64,000 bases of DNA from Paraburkholderia tropica (GCF_900109265.1 NZ_FNZM01000021.1:103741-167740); one strand, 5' to 3'; shown: positions 1 through 9,333, counted from the first letter of the stretch. The notes: generated by a model from the sequence alone, not told the origin. Program-made: numbers and translations.

Positions 1-33
1 CGCTCAACCTCACATCGAAACGAAGGCGCAACG

Positions 34-2298
34 ATGAGCCACCAGGACGATTTCGTCGACGAAGGCCGCCGCCACTTCATGATCTCGGGCGCCCTGTTCG
101 TTGCCTTCAGCATGGCGCCCGGTGCAAAGCTGTTCGCTCAGGAAGTGATCGCCGACGAAGGCGCGGCGGTGCATGTCTCGAAGGAGACCCAGGCGCTCGC
201 GGGCAGCCTCAAGACCAACCCGATGCTCGACGCGTGGATCAAGATCACGCCCGAAGGCAAGGTCACCGTTTTCACGGGCAAGGTCGAACTCGGCACGGGC
301 GTGCGCACGGCACTGCTCCAGGTCGCGGCGGAAGAACTGAATATGGCGCCCGCGCTCATCACCTTCCTGACCGCCGACACCGGCGCGTCTCCCGACGAAG
401 GTCTGACCGCGGGCAGCCATACCATCGCCGACAGCGGGTCGGCGCTGCTGAACGCCGCCGCCCAGGTGCGCGGCCTGCTCGTGGACGCCGCCGCGACGCA
501 CTTCAACGTGGACGGCGCGACGCTCGTCGCGAACAACGCGGTGATCCGCGCGCGCGACGGCCGGATGATGAGCTATGGCGAGGCGGTTGGACTCGTCAAC
601 CTCCATCGTAGCGCCGCGCCCACCTCGCCGCTCAAGGACCCGAAAACGTTCCGCGTGATCGGCACCTCACTGCCGCGCGTGGATATCCCCTCAAAAGTGA
701 CGGGGGGCGTGAGTTATGTTCAGGACATGGCGTTGCCCGGCATGCTGCACGCGCGCGTGGTGATGCCGCCGGTCTACGACGCGCACCTCACGGCGTACGA
801 CGAGGCCACGGTCATGAAGATGCCCGGCGTGGTCAGGATCGTGCGCAACGGCAGCATGCTGGCCGTCGTGGCGAAAGGCGAATGGCAAGCCGTCCAGGCG
901 CAACGTGTGCTCTCGGCCGGAAGCGTCTGGACGAATGGCCGCGCGCTGCCCGATCCGCATACGGTGCATCGCGACCTGAAAGTCATCGCGACGGAGCCCA
1001 TCAAGATCGCGGATCACCACGCGCCCATGCCGCCCGCCGTCAAGACGCTCAGCGCGCAGTTCACGAAGCGCTACATGATGCACGGCTCGATCGGTCCGTC
1101 ATGCTCGGTCGCCCTGTTCGACGGCACGCAGATGACCGTCTGGACGCATTCGCAAGGTGTGTATCCGCTGCGCGACGCGCTCGCAGAAATGCTCTCGCTG
1201 CCGAAGGAGCACGTGCGTTGCGTACACGTGGAGGGTTCGGGCTGCTACGGGCACAACGGCGCGGACGACGTGGCCGCCCATGCGGCGTTGATCGCGGCGG
1301 CCATGCCGGGCCAGCCGGTTCGCGTGCAATGGATGCGCGAGCAGGAACATACCTGGGACCATTACACCCCCGCCATGGTGACGGAGGTGAAAGCCGCCAT
1401 CGACGCGAACGGCCGCATCGTCGACTGGAACTACGCACTGTGGAGCAGCTCGCACAACGAGCGCATCGTCAACGCGGGGCGGCTGTTGCCTGCGCGCATG
1501 CTGGAAAAGCCATTCGTCTCCGCGCCTTCCACGCCGATGCTGCAACCCGAAGGCGGCGGCGACCGAAACGGCATTCCGCTCTACGTGTTGCCGAACATCT
1601 ACGTGATGAACAACTTTTCGCCGACCATGCCGCTGCAAACCTCGGCCATGCGTTCGCTCGGCGCGCACATGAACGTCTTCTCCATCGAAAGCACGATGGA
1701 CGACCTCGCCCGTATGGCCGGCGTCGATCCCGTCGAGTTCCGCTTGCGGCATCTCGACGACGAGCGCGCGAAGGACGTCATCAAGCTCGCCGCAAAACAG
1801 TTCGGCTGGCCGCGCGCGCCGCGCGCCCGCAATCGTGGCGTGGGCTTCGGATTCGCCAGGTACAAGAACCTCATGGGGTACGTTGCCGTTGCCGTCGAAG
1901 TCTCGATCGAGCCGGAGACGGGTCAGGTGACGCTCGAGCATGCGGAAGCGGCGGTCGATTGCGGGCAGATCGTCAATCCCGACGGCATCCGCAACCAGAT
2001 CGAGGGCGGCATCATCCAGTCCGCGAGCTGGACGCTGCACGAGTCCCTGCAATTCGACACGCAGCGCATCCGCAGCTTCGACTGGGGCACGTACCCCATC
2101 CTGCGCTACTCGTCGGCGCCCAAACAGATCAACGTGCATTTGATCGACCGCCCCGGCGCGCCCTTCCTCGGCGCGGCCGAAGCAGCCATGGGACCGACCG
2201 CCGGCGCGCTCGGCAACGCGTTGTTCGACGCCAGCGGCAAGCGCGTTCGCGACCTGCCGCTGGCCGGCGACTCGCTGCGCAAGCTCATCGAGGTGTAA
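34..2298 (+). CDS. Molybdopterin-dependent hydroxylase large subunit (isoquinoline/nicotinate dehydrogenase type)
   Basis: 754 residues. This is the molybdenum-cofactor subunit of the xanthine dehydrogenase superfamily, of the kind that hydroxylates aldehydes or N-heterocycles such as isoquinoline and nicotinate next to the ring nitrogen, passing electrons to a separate 2Fe-2S subunit. The N-terminus has a twin-arginine-like signal (R12-R13 followed by HFMISG and a hydrophobic stretch ending in FAQ), so the enzyme probably works at the outer face of the inner membrane. The C-terminus has LGAAEAAMGP with E716 at the position of the family's catalytic glutamate. There are no C-terminal cytochrome c domains. 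The small 2Fe-2S subunit is not in the window and could lie just before position 1. A LysR gene follows after 6 bases. The substrate is unknown; the family is secure. Confidence 0.85.
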   Translation: MSHQDDFVDEGRRHFMISGALFVAFSMAPGAKLFAQEVIADEGAAVHVSKETQALAGSLKTNPMLDAWIKITPEGKVTVFTGKVELGTGVRTALLQVAAEELNMAPALITFLTADTGASPDEGLTAGSHTIADSGSALLNAAAQVRGLLVDAAATHFNVDGATLVANNAVIRARDGRMMSYGEAVGLVNLHRSAAPTSPLKDPKTFRVIGTSLPRVDIPSKVTGGVSYVQDMALPGMLHARVVMPPVYDAHLTAYDEATVMKMPGVVRIVRNGSMLAVVAKGEWQAVQAQRVLSAGSVWTNGRALPDPHTVHRDLKVIATEPIKIADHHAPMPPAVKTLSAQFTKRYMMHGSIGPSCSVALFDGTQMTVWTHSQGVYPLRDALAEMLSLPKEHVRCVHVEGSGCYGHNGADDVAAHAALIAAAMPGQPVRVQWMREQEHTWDHYTPAMVTEVKAAIDANGRIVDWNYALWSSSHNERIVNAGRLLPARMLEKPFVSAPSTPMLQPEGGGDRNGIPLYVLPNIYVMNNFSPTMPLQTSAMRSLGAHMNVFSIESTMDDLARMAGVDPVEFRLRHLDDERAKDVIKLAAKQFGWPRAPRARNRGVGFGFARYKNLMGYVAVAVEVSIEPETGQVTLEHAEAAVDCGQIVNPDGIRNQIEGGIIQSASWTLHESLQFDTQRIRSFDWGTYPILRYSSAPKQINVHLIDRPGAPFLGAAEAAMGPTAGALGNALFDASGKRVRDLPLAGDSLRKLIEV

Positions 2299-2304
2299 GA
2301 GAGC

Positions 2305-3225
2305 ATGGATACGCTACTGTCGATGCACGTGTTCGCACGCATCGTCGAAACCGGCAGCTTCACCCGCGCTGCGGAACTCACGGGGCTGACCACGCCGCGC
2401 GTCTCCGCGCTGCTGCGGCAACTGGAACAGCATCTGCGCTGCAAGCTGCTCAACCGCACCACGCGCCGCGTGTCGCCCACGGAAGACGGAAGCACCTACT
2501 ATCAGCGCTGCGTTGCGGTACTCAGCGAGATCGACGACATGGAGGCCTCGCTGTCGCGCGCGCGCATCGCGCCCAAAGGCAAACTGCGCGTCAACATGCC
2601 GACGGCCATGGCGAGGCGCATTGTGATTCCCGCGCTGCCCGAGTTCGTGGAACGCTTTGCCGACATCTCGATCGACCTCGCGGTCACCGACCGCCGGGTG
2701 GACCTCGTGGGCGAAGGCGTGGATTGCGTCGTGCGCGTGGGCGAGCTGCCGGACTCCTCCATGGTCGCGAGGCGCATCGGCAGCATGTCCACCTGCACCT
2801 GCGCGACGCCCGCCTACCTGGAGCGGCACGGCACGCCCGAGAGCGTGGACGACCTTATGCATCACAGCACCGTCGACTACGTGTCGGCGGACACCGGGCG
2901 CCCGCGCCCGTTGGAGTACATGGTGGGCGGTGCGCGGCGCACGGTAGCCCTGCGCGGGGCGATAGCGGTGAGCGACGCCGACGCGCAGGTCGAATGCGCG
3001 CTCGCCGGTCTCGGTCTCGTCAAAACGTCGCTCTACCTCGTGGAGCCCGCCATTCGCGCAGGCCGGTTGTGCGAGGTGCTGCCCGACTGCAACACCCAGC
3101 CGCGGCCGGTTTCCGTCGTGTATCCGCCCAATCGCCACATGCCGCCGAAGCTGAAGGTCTTCATCGACTGGCTCTCGGCGCTCTACGCGGGCATTCCGGC
3201 CATGCAGGGGCAGCGTCTTTCATGA
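2305..3225 (+). CDS. LysR-family transcriptional regulator
   Basis: 306 residues, the usual LysR length. An N-terminal winged helix-turn-helix (about residues 3-62, with FTRAAELTGLTTPRVSALLRQLE and the downstream LLNRTTRRVSPTEDG) is followed by a periplasmic-binding-protein-like effector domain. The wording TEDGSTYYQRC and DRRVDLVGEGVDCVVRVG is typical of the large AaeR/DmlR-like subgroup in Burkholderiaceae. It starts 6 bases after the stop of the molybdopterin oxidase gene and is on the same strand, so it is probably co-transcribed with it and may be an autoregulated activator of the catabolic genes. The effector cannot be told from sequence. Confidence 0.9.
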   Translation: MDTLLSMHVFARIVETGSFTRAAELTGLTTPRVSALLRQLEQHLRCKLLNRTTRRVSPTEDGSTYYQRCVAVLSEIDDMEASLSRARIAPKGKLRVNMPTAMARRIVIPALPEFVERFADISIDLAVTDRRVDLVGEGVDCVVRVGELPDSSMVARRIGSMSTCTCATPAYLERHGTPESVDDLMHHSTVDYVSADTGRPRPLEYMVGGARRTVALRGAIAVSDADAQVECALAGLGLVKTSLYLVEPAIRAGRLCEVLPDCNTQPRPVSVVYPPNRHMPPKLKVFIDWLSALYAGIPAMQGQRLS

Positions 3226-3325
3226 GCGCGCGCTCGCGAGTGCGGGAGGGCGCGGCATGGGGCCCGCTAGCCATCGGCGGGCAATCTTTGTATGATCCCC
3301 ACGACGCAACCAGTGGTGATCCAGC

Positions 3326-4045
3326 ATGCCGCGAAAGAAAACGGAGGGAGCCGCGACGCCGCAGGCGCAATCCGCCACGGCGCGCCGCCTTGCGCCTGAA
3401 GTGCGCGAGCGGCAGATCCTGCTCAAGGCCATCGACCACTTCGCCACGCACGGCTTTTCGGGCAGCACGCGCGAACTGGCGCGCCAGCTCGGGGTCACGC
3501 AACCCCTGCTCTACCGCTATTTCTCCAGCAAGGAAGCGCTCATCGACCGCGTGTACGACGAGGTCTACCAATGGGACTCGTCGTGGGAAAAGCTGATTCT
3601 CGACCGCACGGTTCCCATTCAGGAGCGCATGGTCACGTTTTATCACGGCTATTCCCAAGTCATCCTGCGCCGCGAGTGGATTCGCATTTTCATTTTCGCG
3701 GGGCTGACAAAGGAAGGCATCAACTCGAAATACCTCGCGCGCCTGCGCGAGCGCGTGTTCGTTCCCGTGATGAACGAGATTCGCGAGGCATACGGCGTGG
3801 AACCCGCGAACAATGCGCAACAACGCGCGGCCGATCTCGAACTGATCTGGAGCCTGCACGCCAGCATTTTCTATATTGGCGTGCGCAAATGGATTTACGG
3901 GCTGCCGGTTCCCGACGACCTCGAAGGCCAGATCGCCTTGCAGATCGACGCCTTCCTCAACGGCGTTCCGGCGGCGCTCAAGCATCTGCGGCCCGCGCCC
4001 GCGGCCAAAGCGACGCGGGCAAAACAGGCGAAAGCGGCGTCCTGA
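3326..4045 (+). CDS. TetR/AcrR-family transcriptional regulator
   Basis: 239 residues. A basic, Ala/Lys-rich N-terminal tail of about 25 residues precedes a TetR helix-turn-helix (about residues 28-75) containing GFSGSTRELARQLGV and the signature LLYRYFSSKEALIDRVYDEVY. The rest is the all-helical ligand-binding and dimerisation domain. The C-terminus is another Lys/Ala tail. It lies 344 bases upstream of the VOC-monooxygenase genes on the same strand. The spacer before those genes has an AT-rich inverted repeat that could be its operator, so it probably represses the 4390-9333 gene run until a substrate is present. That role is inferred from position. Confidence 0.88.
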   Translation: MPRKKTEGAATPQAQSATARRLAPEVRERQILLKAIDHFATHGFSGSTRELARQLGVTQPLLYRYFSSKEALIDRVYDEVYQWDSSWEKLILDRTVPIQERMVTFYHGYSQVILRREWIRIFIFAGLTKEGINSKYLARLRERVFVPVMNEIREAYGVEPANNAQQRAADLELIWSLHASIFYIGVRKWIYGLPVPDDLEGQIALQIDAFLNGVPAALKHLRPAPAAKATRAKQAKAAS

Positions 4046-4389
4046 CGCACTCGTTCGTCCTCGCACGTCATGCGTGGGACGTTCGCGCTGACGCGAGCTT
4101 CGCGCAGCTTGCACGGTCCGCAACGCGGCATTGCATTAGCCGCAGATTCCCGCGTTGCCACACCCTCCCCAACATACACGTGCCACCTCGCAAACAGTCC
4201 GCGATTTCGCGCACGCCCCTGCGCATCCACGAAGCCCCGAGCCTGGCCTGATTCGAGCGATACGCCCCTTGGAACGCCCGTCCGCTCCAGGGTAAACACC
4301 CGCGCTTTTGCGCTTGGTATTCAGGCGCCTTCCTCCCTACAATTTATCAACCGATCAGTTATCGATCGATAAATTATGAGGAACATCTT
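4046..4389. other. 344-base spacer with candidate promoter of the VOC/monooxygenase operon
   Basis: I see no convincing gene here. The left 250 bases are mixed-composition sequence without good open frames. The right end (about 4338-4389) is sharply AT-rich and contains the inverted repeat listed separately. A Shine-Dalgarno-like GAGGAA at 4378-4383 serves the ATG at 4390. Confidence 0.6.
4341..4375. promoter_or_regulatory. Candidate TetR operator: AT-rich inverted repeat before the VOC gene
   Basis: AATTTATC at 4341-4348 is matched by GATAAATT at 4368-4375, a perfect 8-base inverted repeat with a 19-base spacer. Inside it CGATC occurs more than once. It lies 15 bases upstream of the ATG at 4390 and would overlap a promoter or early leader. 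A TetR-family gene is the next gene upstream, so binding by that protein is the simplest idea. Confidence 0.45.
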
Positions 4390-4884
4390 ATGCCGATTAC
4401 CAGACTCGCCCACTACTCGATCCGCACGACCGATCTCGAACGTTCATGCGGGTTCTACGAACGTGTGCTCGGCTTCACGCGCGGCTACCGGCCGCCCTTC
4501 GACTTTCCCGGCGCGTGGCTCTACCGGGGTGGCGACGAAGCCGACTTCGGCATCGTCCACATCATCGGCGTGGACGCGCACAACCCCGATGGACTGACCG
4601 CGTACCTGGGCGACAAGGCCCTGGTAGAAAGCGGCACGGGAAATGTCGATCACATCGCCTTTCTCGCAACCGGCGTGCAGGCGACGTGGCAAACGCTGCG
4701 CGCCGAAGGGCTCAAATGGCGCGATCGCACGGTGCCCAGCCTCGGCCTGCACCAGATCTTCGTGGAAGACCCCTCGGGCGTCACCATCGAACTGAACTTC
4801 CCCGCCTCGGAGGTCGAACACGGCGAGAAACGATCGTCAGCATCACTGAACGAATCGGGCGATCTGGCAGAGGCAGGGAACTGA
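4390..4884 (+). CDS. VOC-family (glyoxalase/extradiol dioxygenase fold) protein
   Basis: 164 residues, one VOC module of two paired beta-alpha-beta-beta-beta units. The opening ITRLAHYSIRTTDLERSCGFYERVLGF, the middle GNVDHIAFLATG and the end HQIFVEDPSGVTIELNF are standard; the histidines in AHYSIR and VDHIAF and the late Glu in VTIELNF fit a divalent metal site. Members isomerise, open or rearrange small ring or carbonyl compounds. The monooxygenase gene begins 1 base after its stop, so the two are one transcript, and it may act on the hydroxylated product. A good GAGGAA ribosome site fixes the start. Confidence 0.8.
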   Translation: MPITRLAHYSIRTTDLERSCGFYERVLGFTRGYRPPFDFPGAWLYRGGDEADFGIVHIIGVDAHNPDGLTAYLGDKALVESGTGNVDHIAFLATGVQATWQTLRAEGLKWRDRTVPSLGLHQIFVEDPSGVTIELNFPASEVEHGEKRSSASLNESGDLAEAGN

Positions 4885-4885
4885 G

Positions 4886-6109
4886 ATGAACGGCAAGATT
4901 ACGAAGGGCACCGCGATCGTGGTGGGCGGCTCGCTCGGCGGCTTGTTCGCCGCCAACCTGCTCGCGCGCGACGGCTGGACGGTGAAGATTTTCGAACGCG
5001 TCCCGGAAGCGCTCTCGGGACGCGGTGCGGGTATCGTCACGCATCCGGAGCTGTTCGCGGCGCTGAGCGCGGCGGACATCCACTTTGACGACACGATCGG
5101 CGTCAGCATCGACAAGCGCGGCACATTCGATCAGGATGGCGAATTGATTTCGTCCTGCCATATGCCCCAAGTGCTCACCGCATGGGGCAAGATGTACAGC
5201 GTGTTGCGCGGATCGATCCACGATGCTCACTATCACCCGGGCATGTCGGCCGTCCGCGTGGACGAAGACGCCGAGCGCGCCACCGTCACATTGGCCGACG
5301 GCACGACGCACACGGCGGATCTCGTGATCGCGGCGGACGGACTGCGCTCGGCAATCCGCGAGCAGTTTTTGCCGCGCGTGGCGTTGCAGTATGCGGGCTA
5401 TGTCGCATGGCGCGGTCTTGTCGACGAAGCGGCCATTTCCGCGCCCACGCATGCGGCGCTCTTCGACAAATTCGCGTTCTGCCTGCCCCCGCGCGAACAG
5501 ATTCTTGGCTACCCGGTGGCCGGCCACGCCAACAGCACCCGGCCCGGCGAGCGGCGCTACAACTTTGTCTGGTACCGCGCGACCGACGAGCAGGTGGCAC
5601 TTCGCGACATGCTCACCGATGCGTCGGGCAAACGCTGGGAGGGCGGCATCCCGCCGACGCTGATTCGCGACGACGTGCTGGCCAACATGGAAGACGCCGC
5701 GCATGCTCTGCTTGCGCCGCAGTTCGCCGAGATCGTGACGAAAGCCGCGCAGCCGCTCTTCCAGCCCATTTTCGATCTCGAAGTGCCGCGCATGGCCTTT
5801 GGCCGCATCGCCCTGCTCGGCGACGCCGCATTCGTGGCGCGCCCGCACTGCGGAATGGGCGTGACCAAAGCCGCGGGCGATGCGATGGAACTCGTCAAGG
5901 CATTGCGCGAAAGTGCCGACGTGCGCGCTGCGCTGGAAGCCTATAGCGCCGTTCGCACGGAATTCGGGGCCGCCATCGTTCAGCATGCGCGCCACCTTGG
6001 GGCGTACATGCAGGCGCAACTCAAGGACGCGTCCGAGCGCGAGATGGCCGAACGTTACCGCACGCCCGAGGCGGTGATGCGCGAGACCGCCGTTCCCTGG
6101 ACGGCTTGA
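4886..6109 (+). CDS. FAD-dependent aromatic monooxygenase, 2,6-dihydroxypyridine 3-monooxygenase-like
   Basis: 407 residues. Flavoprotein hydroxylase of the PHBH fold that uses NAD(P)H and O2 to hydroxylate a phenolic or pyridinol ring. The FAD Rossmann motif is VVGGSLGGLFAANLL (about residues 12-26), followed by the ribose-binding SGRGAGIV. The second FAD motif GDAAFVARPHCGMGVTKAAGDA starts near residue 312. The wording of both motifs, with GYVAWRGLVDE in between, recalls the dihydroxypyridine hydroxylase branch rather than salicylate hydroxylases. Together with the molybdenum hydroxylase upstream this points to a pyridine- or nicotinate-like pathway, which is an inference. No signal peptide; cytosolic. 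Confidence 0.82.
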   Translation: MNGKITKGTAIVVGGSLGGLFAANLLARDGWTVKIFERVPEALSGRGAGIVTHPELFAALSAADIHFDDTIGVSIDKRGTFDQDGELISSCHMPQVLTAWGKMYSVLRGSIHDAHYHPGMSAVRVDEDAERATVTLADGTTHTADLVIAADGLRSAIREQFLPRVALQYAGYVAWRGLVDEAAISAPTHAALFDKFAFCLPPREQILGYPVAGHANSTRPGERRYNFVWYRATDEQVALRDMLTDASGKRWEGGIPPTLIRDDVLANMEDAAHALLAPQFAEIVTKAAQPLFQPIFDLEVPRMAFGRIALLGDAAFVARPHCGMGVTKAAGDAMELVKALRESADVRAALEAYSAVRTEFGAAIVQHARHLGAYMQAQLKDASEREMAERYRTPEAVMRETAVPWTA

Positions 6110-6189
6110 CGGCACCCGCGTGGCGCACATCGGCAACGCCATACCCGGGTGACGCCGCGCGAGCCAAACACAATCGAAACGGAGACTAC

Positions 6190-6552
6190 GTGGAACCCAC
6201 TCTTTCCTCTCACGGCGCATACGGGCCCGAAGGGGCGGCCCTGTCCGCCGATCCCCCGCTGACGCTGGTCGGCCATCCCCGCTTTACCGCGCTCGTGAAA
6301 ACGCGCCGCGCCTTCTCGTGGGGCCTCTCTGCCTTGATGCTCGGCGTCTATTTCGCGTTCATCCTGTCACTTGCTTTCAACGCGAAATGGCTCGGCATGC
6401 CGATCACGCAAGGCAAGCCGATGACCTGGGGGTTCCCGGTCGGTTTCGGCATGTTCGTATTCACGTTCGCGCTCGTGGCGATCTATGTCGCGCGCGCCAA
6501 CGGCGTACACGACGCGATGGTCGAAGCCTGCGCAAAAGGAGGGACGTCATGA
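6190..6552 (+). CDS. DUF485 family membrane protein (ActP partner, YjcH-like)
   Basis: 120 residues from a GTG start chosen because GGAGA lies just upstream (6181-6185); a longer reading back to TTG 6106 would add a low-complexity tail. It has two transmembrane helices (ALMLGVYFAFILSLAF and FGMFVFTFALVAIYVARAN) with a short loop, the DUF485 layout. In many proteobacteria such a gene directly precedes the acetate/solute symporter gene. Here the overlap is ATGA (stop 6550-6552, next start 6549), so translation is coupled. Presumed accessory subunit of the transporter. Confidence 0.85.
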   Translation: MEPTLSSHGAYGPEGAALSADPPLTLVGHPRFTALVKTRRAFSWGLSALMLGVYFAFILSLAFNAKWLGMPITQGKPMTWGFPVGFGMFVFTFALVAIYVARANGVHDAMVEACAKGGTS

Positions 6553-8189
6553 AACGCCTTGCACTCCTCGCGTGTTATACGCTGGCGGTCCTGCCCGTTG
6601 CGGCGCAAGCCGCGACGACTTCTTCTATCGCGCAAGGCCACAATACGCTCGCCATCGGCATGTTCCTCGTTTTCGTCGCCTCCACGCTTGTCATCACCAA
6701 ATGGGCGGCGCGCAGGAACAACAGCGTATCCGACCACTACGCGGCAGGCGGCAAGATCACCGCACTTCAGAACGGCTGGGCCATTGCGGGCGACTACATG
6801 TCGGCCGCTTCGCTGCTCGGCATCTCCGCGCTAGTATTTACGAGCGGCTACGACGGCTTGATCTACTCGATTGGTTTTCTCGCAAGCTGGCCGATCATTC
6901 TGTTCCTCATCGCAGAACCGCTGCGCAATCTCGGCAAATACACGCTCGCGGACGTCGTGTCCTGGCGTCTCGCACAGCGCCCGATCCGTGCATTCGCGGC
7001 GTCGAGTTCCATCGTCATCGTGCTGCTCTATCTCGTCTCGCAGATGGTCGGCGCCGGCAAGCTGATCGAACTGCTGTTCGGCCTGCACTACAGCGTGGCC
7101 GTGGTGATGGTGGGCGTGCTGATGGTCGTTTATGTATTCTTCGGCGGCATGCTCGCCACCACGTGGATCCAGATCATCAAGGCGGTGCTGTTGCTCGCGG
7201 GCGCGGCGTTCATGGCGATCATGGTGCTCTCGCGCCTCGGCTTCAGCCTGAACGCACTCTTTGCCCAAGCCGTTGCCGTGCATCCGGCGCACGACGCAAT
7301 CATGCGACCGGGCGGCCTGGTCTCCGATCCGGTTTCGGCCATCTCGCTGGGCCTCGCACTCATATTCGGCACCGCGGGCTTGCCGCATATCCTGATGCGC
7401 TTTTTCACAGTCCGCGACGTCAAGGCGGCGCGCAAGAGCATTCTTTACGCGACGGGCATCGTCGGCATAGGCTACGCCCTCATTATCGTGATCGGGTTCG
7501 GCACGATTGCGCTCGTGGCGACGGACCCACGCTATCACACGCCTTCGGGCGCGGTGACAGGCGGCGTCAATATGGTCGCGATTCATCTCGCGCACGCGGT
7601 GGGCGGCAATGTCTTTCTAGGCTTTATCTGCGCCGTTGCGTTCTCGACCATTCTTGCCGTCGTGGCGGGGCTCACGCTCGCGGGCTCTTCTGCGATCTCG
7701 CATGACCTCTATGCGAACGTGCTGCGCCGTGGCAAGGCTTCCGAGCGCGACGAAATGCGCGTCTCGCGCGCGACCACCTCTGTTCTGGGAATATTCGCCA
7801 TCCTGCTCGGACTCGCGTTCGAAAAGCAGAATATCGCGTTTATCGTCAGCCTGACGTTTTCGATCGCCGCAAGCTCGAATTTCCCGGTGCTGCTGTTGTC
7901 GATTTACTGGCGTGGCATGACCACGCGCGGCGCCGTGGCGGGCGGCACGATTGGACTCGCCGTCGCCGTGGTGCTGACCATACTCAGCCCAACAGTATGG
8001 GTGCAGGTGCTGGGGCACGTTCATGCGGCTTACCCGTACGAATATCCCGCGCTCTTTTCGATGATTTGCGCATTTGCAGGCATCTGGTTTTTCTCAGTCA
8101 CCGACCGCTCAGCCCGCGCGCAACGCGAGCGCATGCTGTTCGATTCGCAAACTGTCAGATGTGAAATAGGCACCACGCACGGTGCGTAA
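6549..8189 (+). CDS. actP: ActP-type cation/carboxylate symporter (SSS family)
   Basis: 546 residues, very close in length to E. coli ActP (about 549). A cleavable signal-like first helix ends in AQA, followed by about 13 membrane segments. Long blocks match the ActP pattern: LQNGWAIAGDYMSAASLLGISALVFTSG, FGGMLATTWIQIIKAVLLL, GTAGLPHILMRFFTVRD, LAGSSAISHDLYANV. The family couples Na+ or H+ to uptake of acetate and similar short carboxylates. Sitting in a catabolic island beside ring-cleaving enzymes, it may import an aromatic or short acid rather than acetate. Start is the ATG overlapping the DUF485 stop. Confidence 0.9.
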   Translation: MKRLALLACYTLAVLPVAAQAATTSSIAQGHNTLAIGMFLVFVASTLVITKWAARRNNSVSDHYAAGGKITALQNGWAIAGDYMSAASLLGISALVFTSGYDGLIYSIGFLASWPIILFLIAEPLRNLGKYTLADVVSWRLAQRPIRAFAASSSIVIVLLYLVSQMVGAGKLIELLFGLHYSVAVVMVGVLMVVYVFFGGMLATTWIQIIKAVLLLAGAAFMAIMVLSRLGFSLNALFAQAVAVHPAHDAIMRPGGLVSDPVSAISLGLALIFGTAGLPHILMRFFTVRDVKAARKSILYATGIVGIGYALIIVIGFGTIALVATDPRYHTPSGAVTGGVNMVAIHLAHAVGGNVFLGFICAVAFSTILAVVAGLTLAGSSAISHDLYANVLRRGKASERDEMRVSRATTSVLGIFAILLGLAFEKQNIAFIVSLTFSIAASSNFPVLLLSIYWRGMTTRGAVAGGTIGLAVAVVLTILSPTVWVQVLGHVHAAYPYEYPALFSMICAFAGIWFFSVTDRSARAQRERMLFDSQTVRCEIGTTHGA

Positions 8190-8232
8190 GCCTCGCAAAT
8201 ACTCACCACATATAAACAGAAGGAGACAAGGT

Positions 8233-9333
8233 ATGGAGTGCACATGCTGTATTTCCCCGGCTCGCCGCCGTTTGCTCGGCGCACTGGGCGCGGTCGCCGG
8301 GGGAGCCGCACTCGGCGTGAGCGGCACACAGGCTTCGGCGGCGGCCGCCAACCAGCGTTCGATCGATGTTCACGCGCACTACTACCCCGAAGCGTATTGC
8401 GACCTCATCGGTAAGGAAGGCTCGAAATACGGCGGCAGTTTTGTGTCCGACGGCCACTCGTTCACCTTCAAGACACCGGCTGGCGGCCTGGGTCCGTTGC
8501 CCATGAAGTTCATCGATGTCGACCAACGCCTGCGGGACATGAACGCAAGTGGCGTCGATGTTCAGGCGCTATCACTGAGTGTGCCCATGGCATACTGGGG
8601 CGACCGCCCGTTCAATGCGCGATTGGCGAGAACGTGGAATGTGGCAGCATCGGACGTCTATCGCGCCCACCCCACACGATTCGTCGTGCTGGCGACGCTG
8701 CCGATGCTGGACGCGCGCGACGCGCTCGATGAACTCGATCGCGCCGCGGACTTGCCTGGCGTGCGCGGCGTGTATATGGGCACGAACATCGACAATCACG
8801 ATCTCGACGATCCCCGCTTCGATCCGATTTTCGCCCGTATCGCCCAAATGGGGCTGCCGGTCTTTTTGCATCCCCAACAAACCGTCGGTGGGAGCCGCCT
8901 CGCCGACTACTATCTGAGCAATCTGCTTGGCAATCCTTTCGACACGGCCATTGCCGCGTCGCATCTGATTCTCGGCGGCGTGATGGACCGCTATCCCACG
9001 CTGGAAATCACGCTGCCGCATGCGGGCGGGGCTTTGCCGATTCTGCTGGGGCGCATCGATGCCGGGTGGAATGTGCGGCCTGAAACGCGCAAGCTCGCCC
9101 AGCAGCCCAGCAGCTACGCGCGCCGCTTCAGCTACGACACGGTTTCCCATTCGGGGCCCATACTCGAGTTTCTCATCAAGAACGTCGGCGTGGATCGACT
9201 CGTGCTTGGCAGCGACTACTGCTTCGATATGGGATACGAGCAGCCCGTGCGCTTTCTCGACCACGTTCCGATCGATGACGCCGGGCGCAACATGATCGTG
9301 GGCGGCAACGCCGCACGACTGCTGCGCATTTAG
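8233..9333 (+). CDS. Amidohydrolase family protein, ACMSD/resorcylate decarboxylase-like, with Tat-like signal
   Basis: 366 residues. A metal-dependent TIM-barrel enzyme: the HxH metal motif is in IDVHAHYYP (residues 44-52), further ligands are in FLHPQQT, LPHAGGALP (near residue 260) and LGSDYCFD (near residue 326). This set matches the aminocarboxymuconate-semialdehyde decarboxylase branch, whose members decarboxylate or hydrolyse ring-cleavage products. The N-terminus carries a twin-arginine-like signal (ARRRLLGALGAVAGG... AAA), unusual for this normally cytosolic branch. A very strong AGAAGGAGA ribosome site supports ATG 8233. It follows the symporter by 43 bases. Confidence 0.8.
   Translation: MECTCCISPARRRLLGALGAVAGGAALGVSGTQASAAAANQRSIDVHAHYYPEAYCDLIGKEGSKYGGSFVSDGHSFTFKTPAGGLGPLPMKFIDVDQRLRDMNASGVDVQALSLSVPMAYWGDRPFNARLARTWNVAASDVYRAHPTRFVVLATLPMLDARDALDELDRAADLPGVRGVYMGTNIDNHDLDDPRFDPIFARIAQMGLPVFLHPQQTVGGSRLADYYLSNLLGNPFDTAIAASHLILGGVMDRYPTLEITLPHAGGALPILLGRIDAGWNVRPETRKLAQQPSSYARRFSYDTVSHSGPILEFLIKNVGVDRLVLGSDYCFDMGYEQPVRFLDHVPIDDAGRNMIVGGNAARLLRI

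Noticed and set aside
882..3596. Plus-strand frame running through the oxidase and LysR genes
   Set aside because: Out of phase with both clear genes, very rich in Arg and Ala and without motifs.
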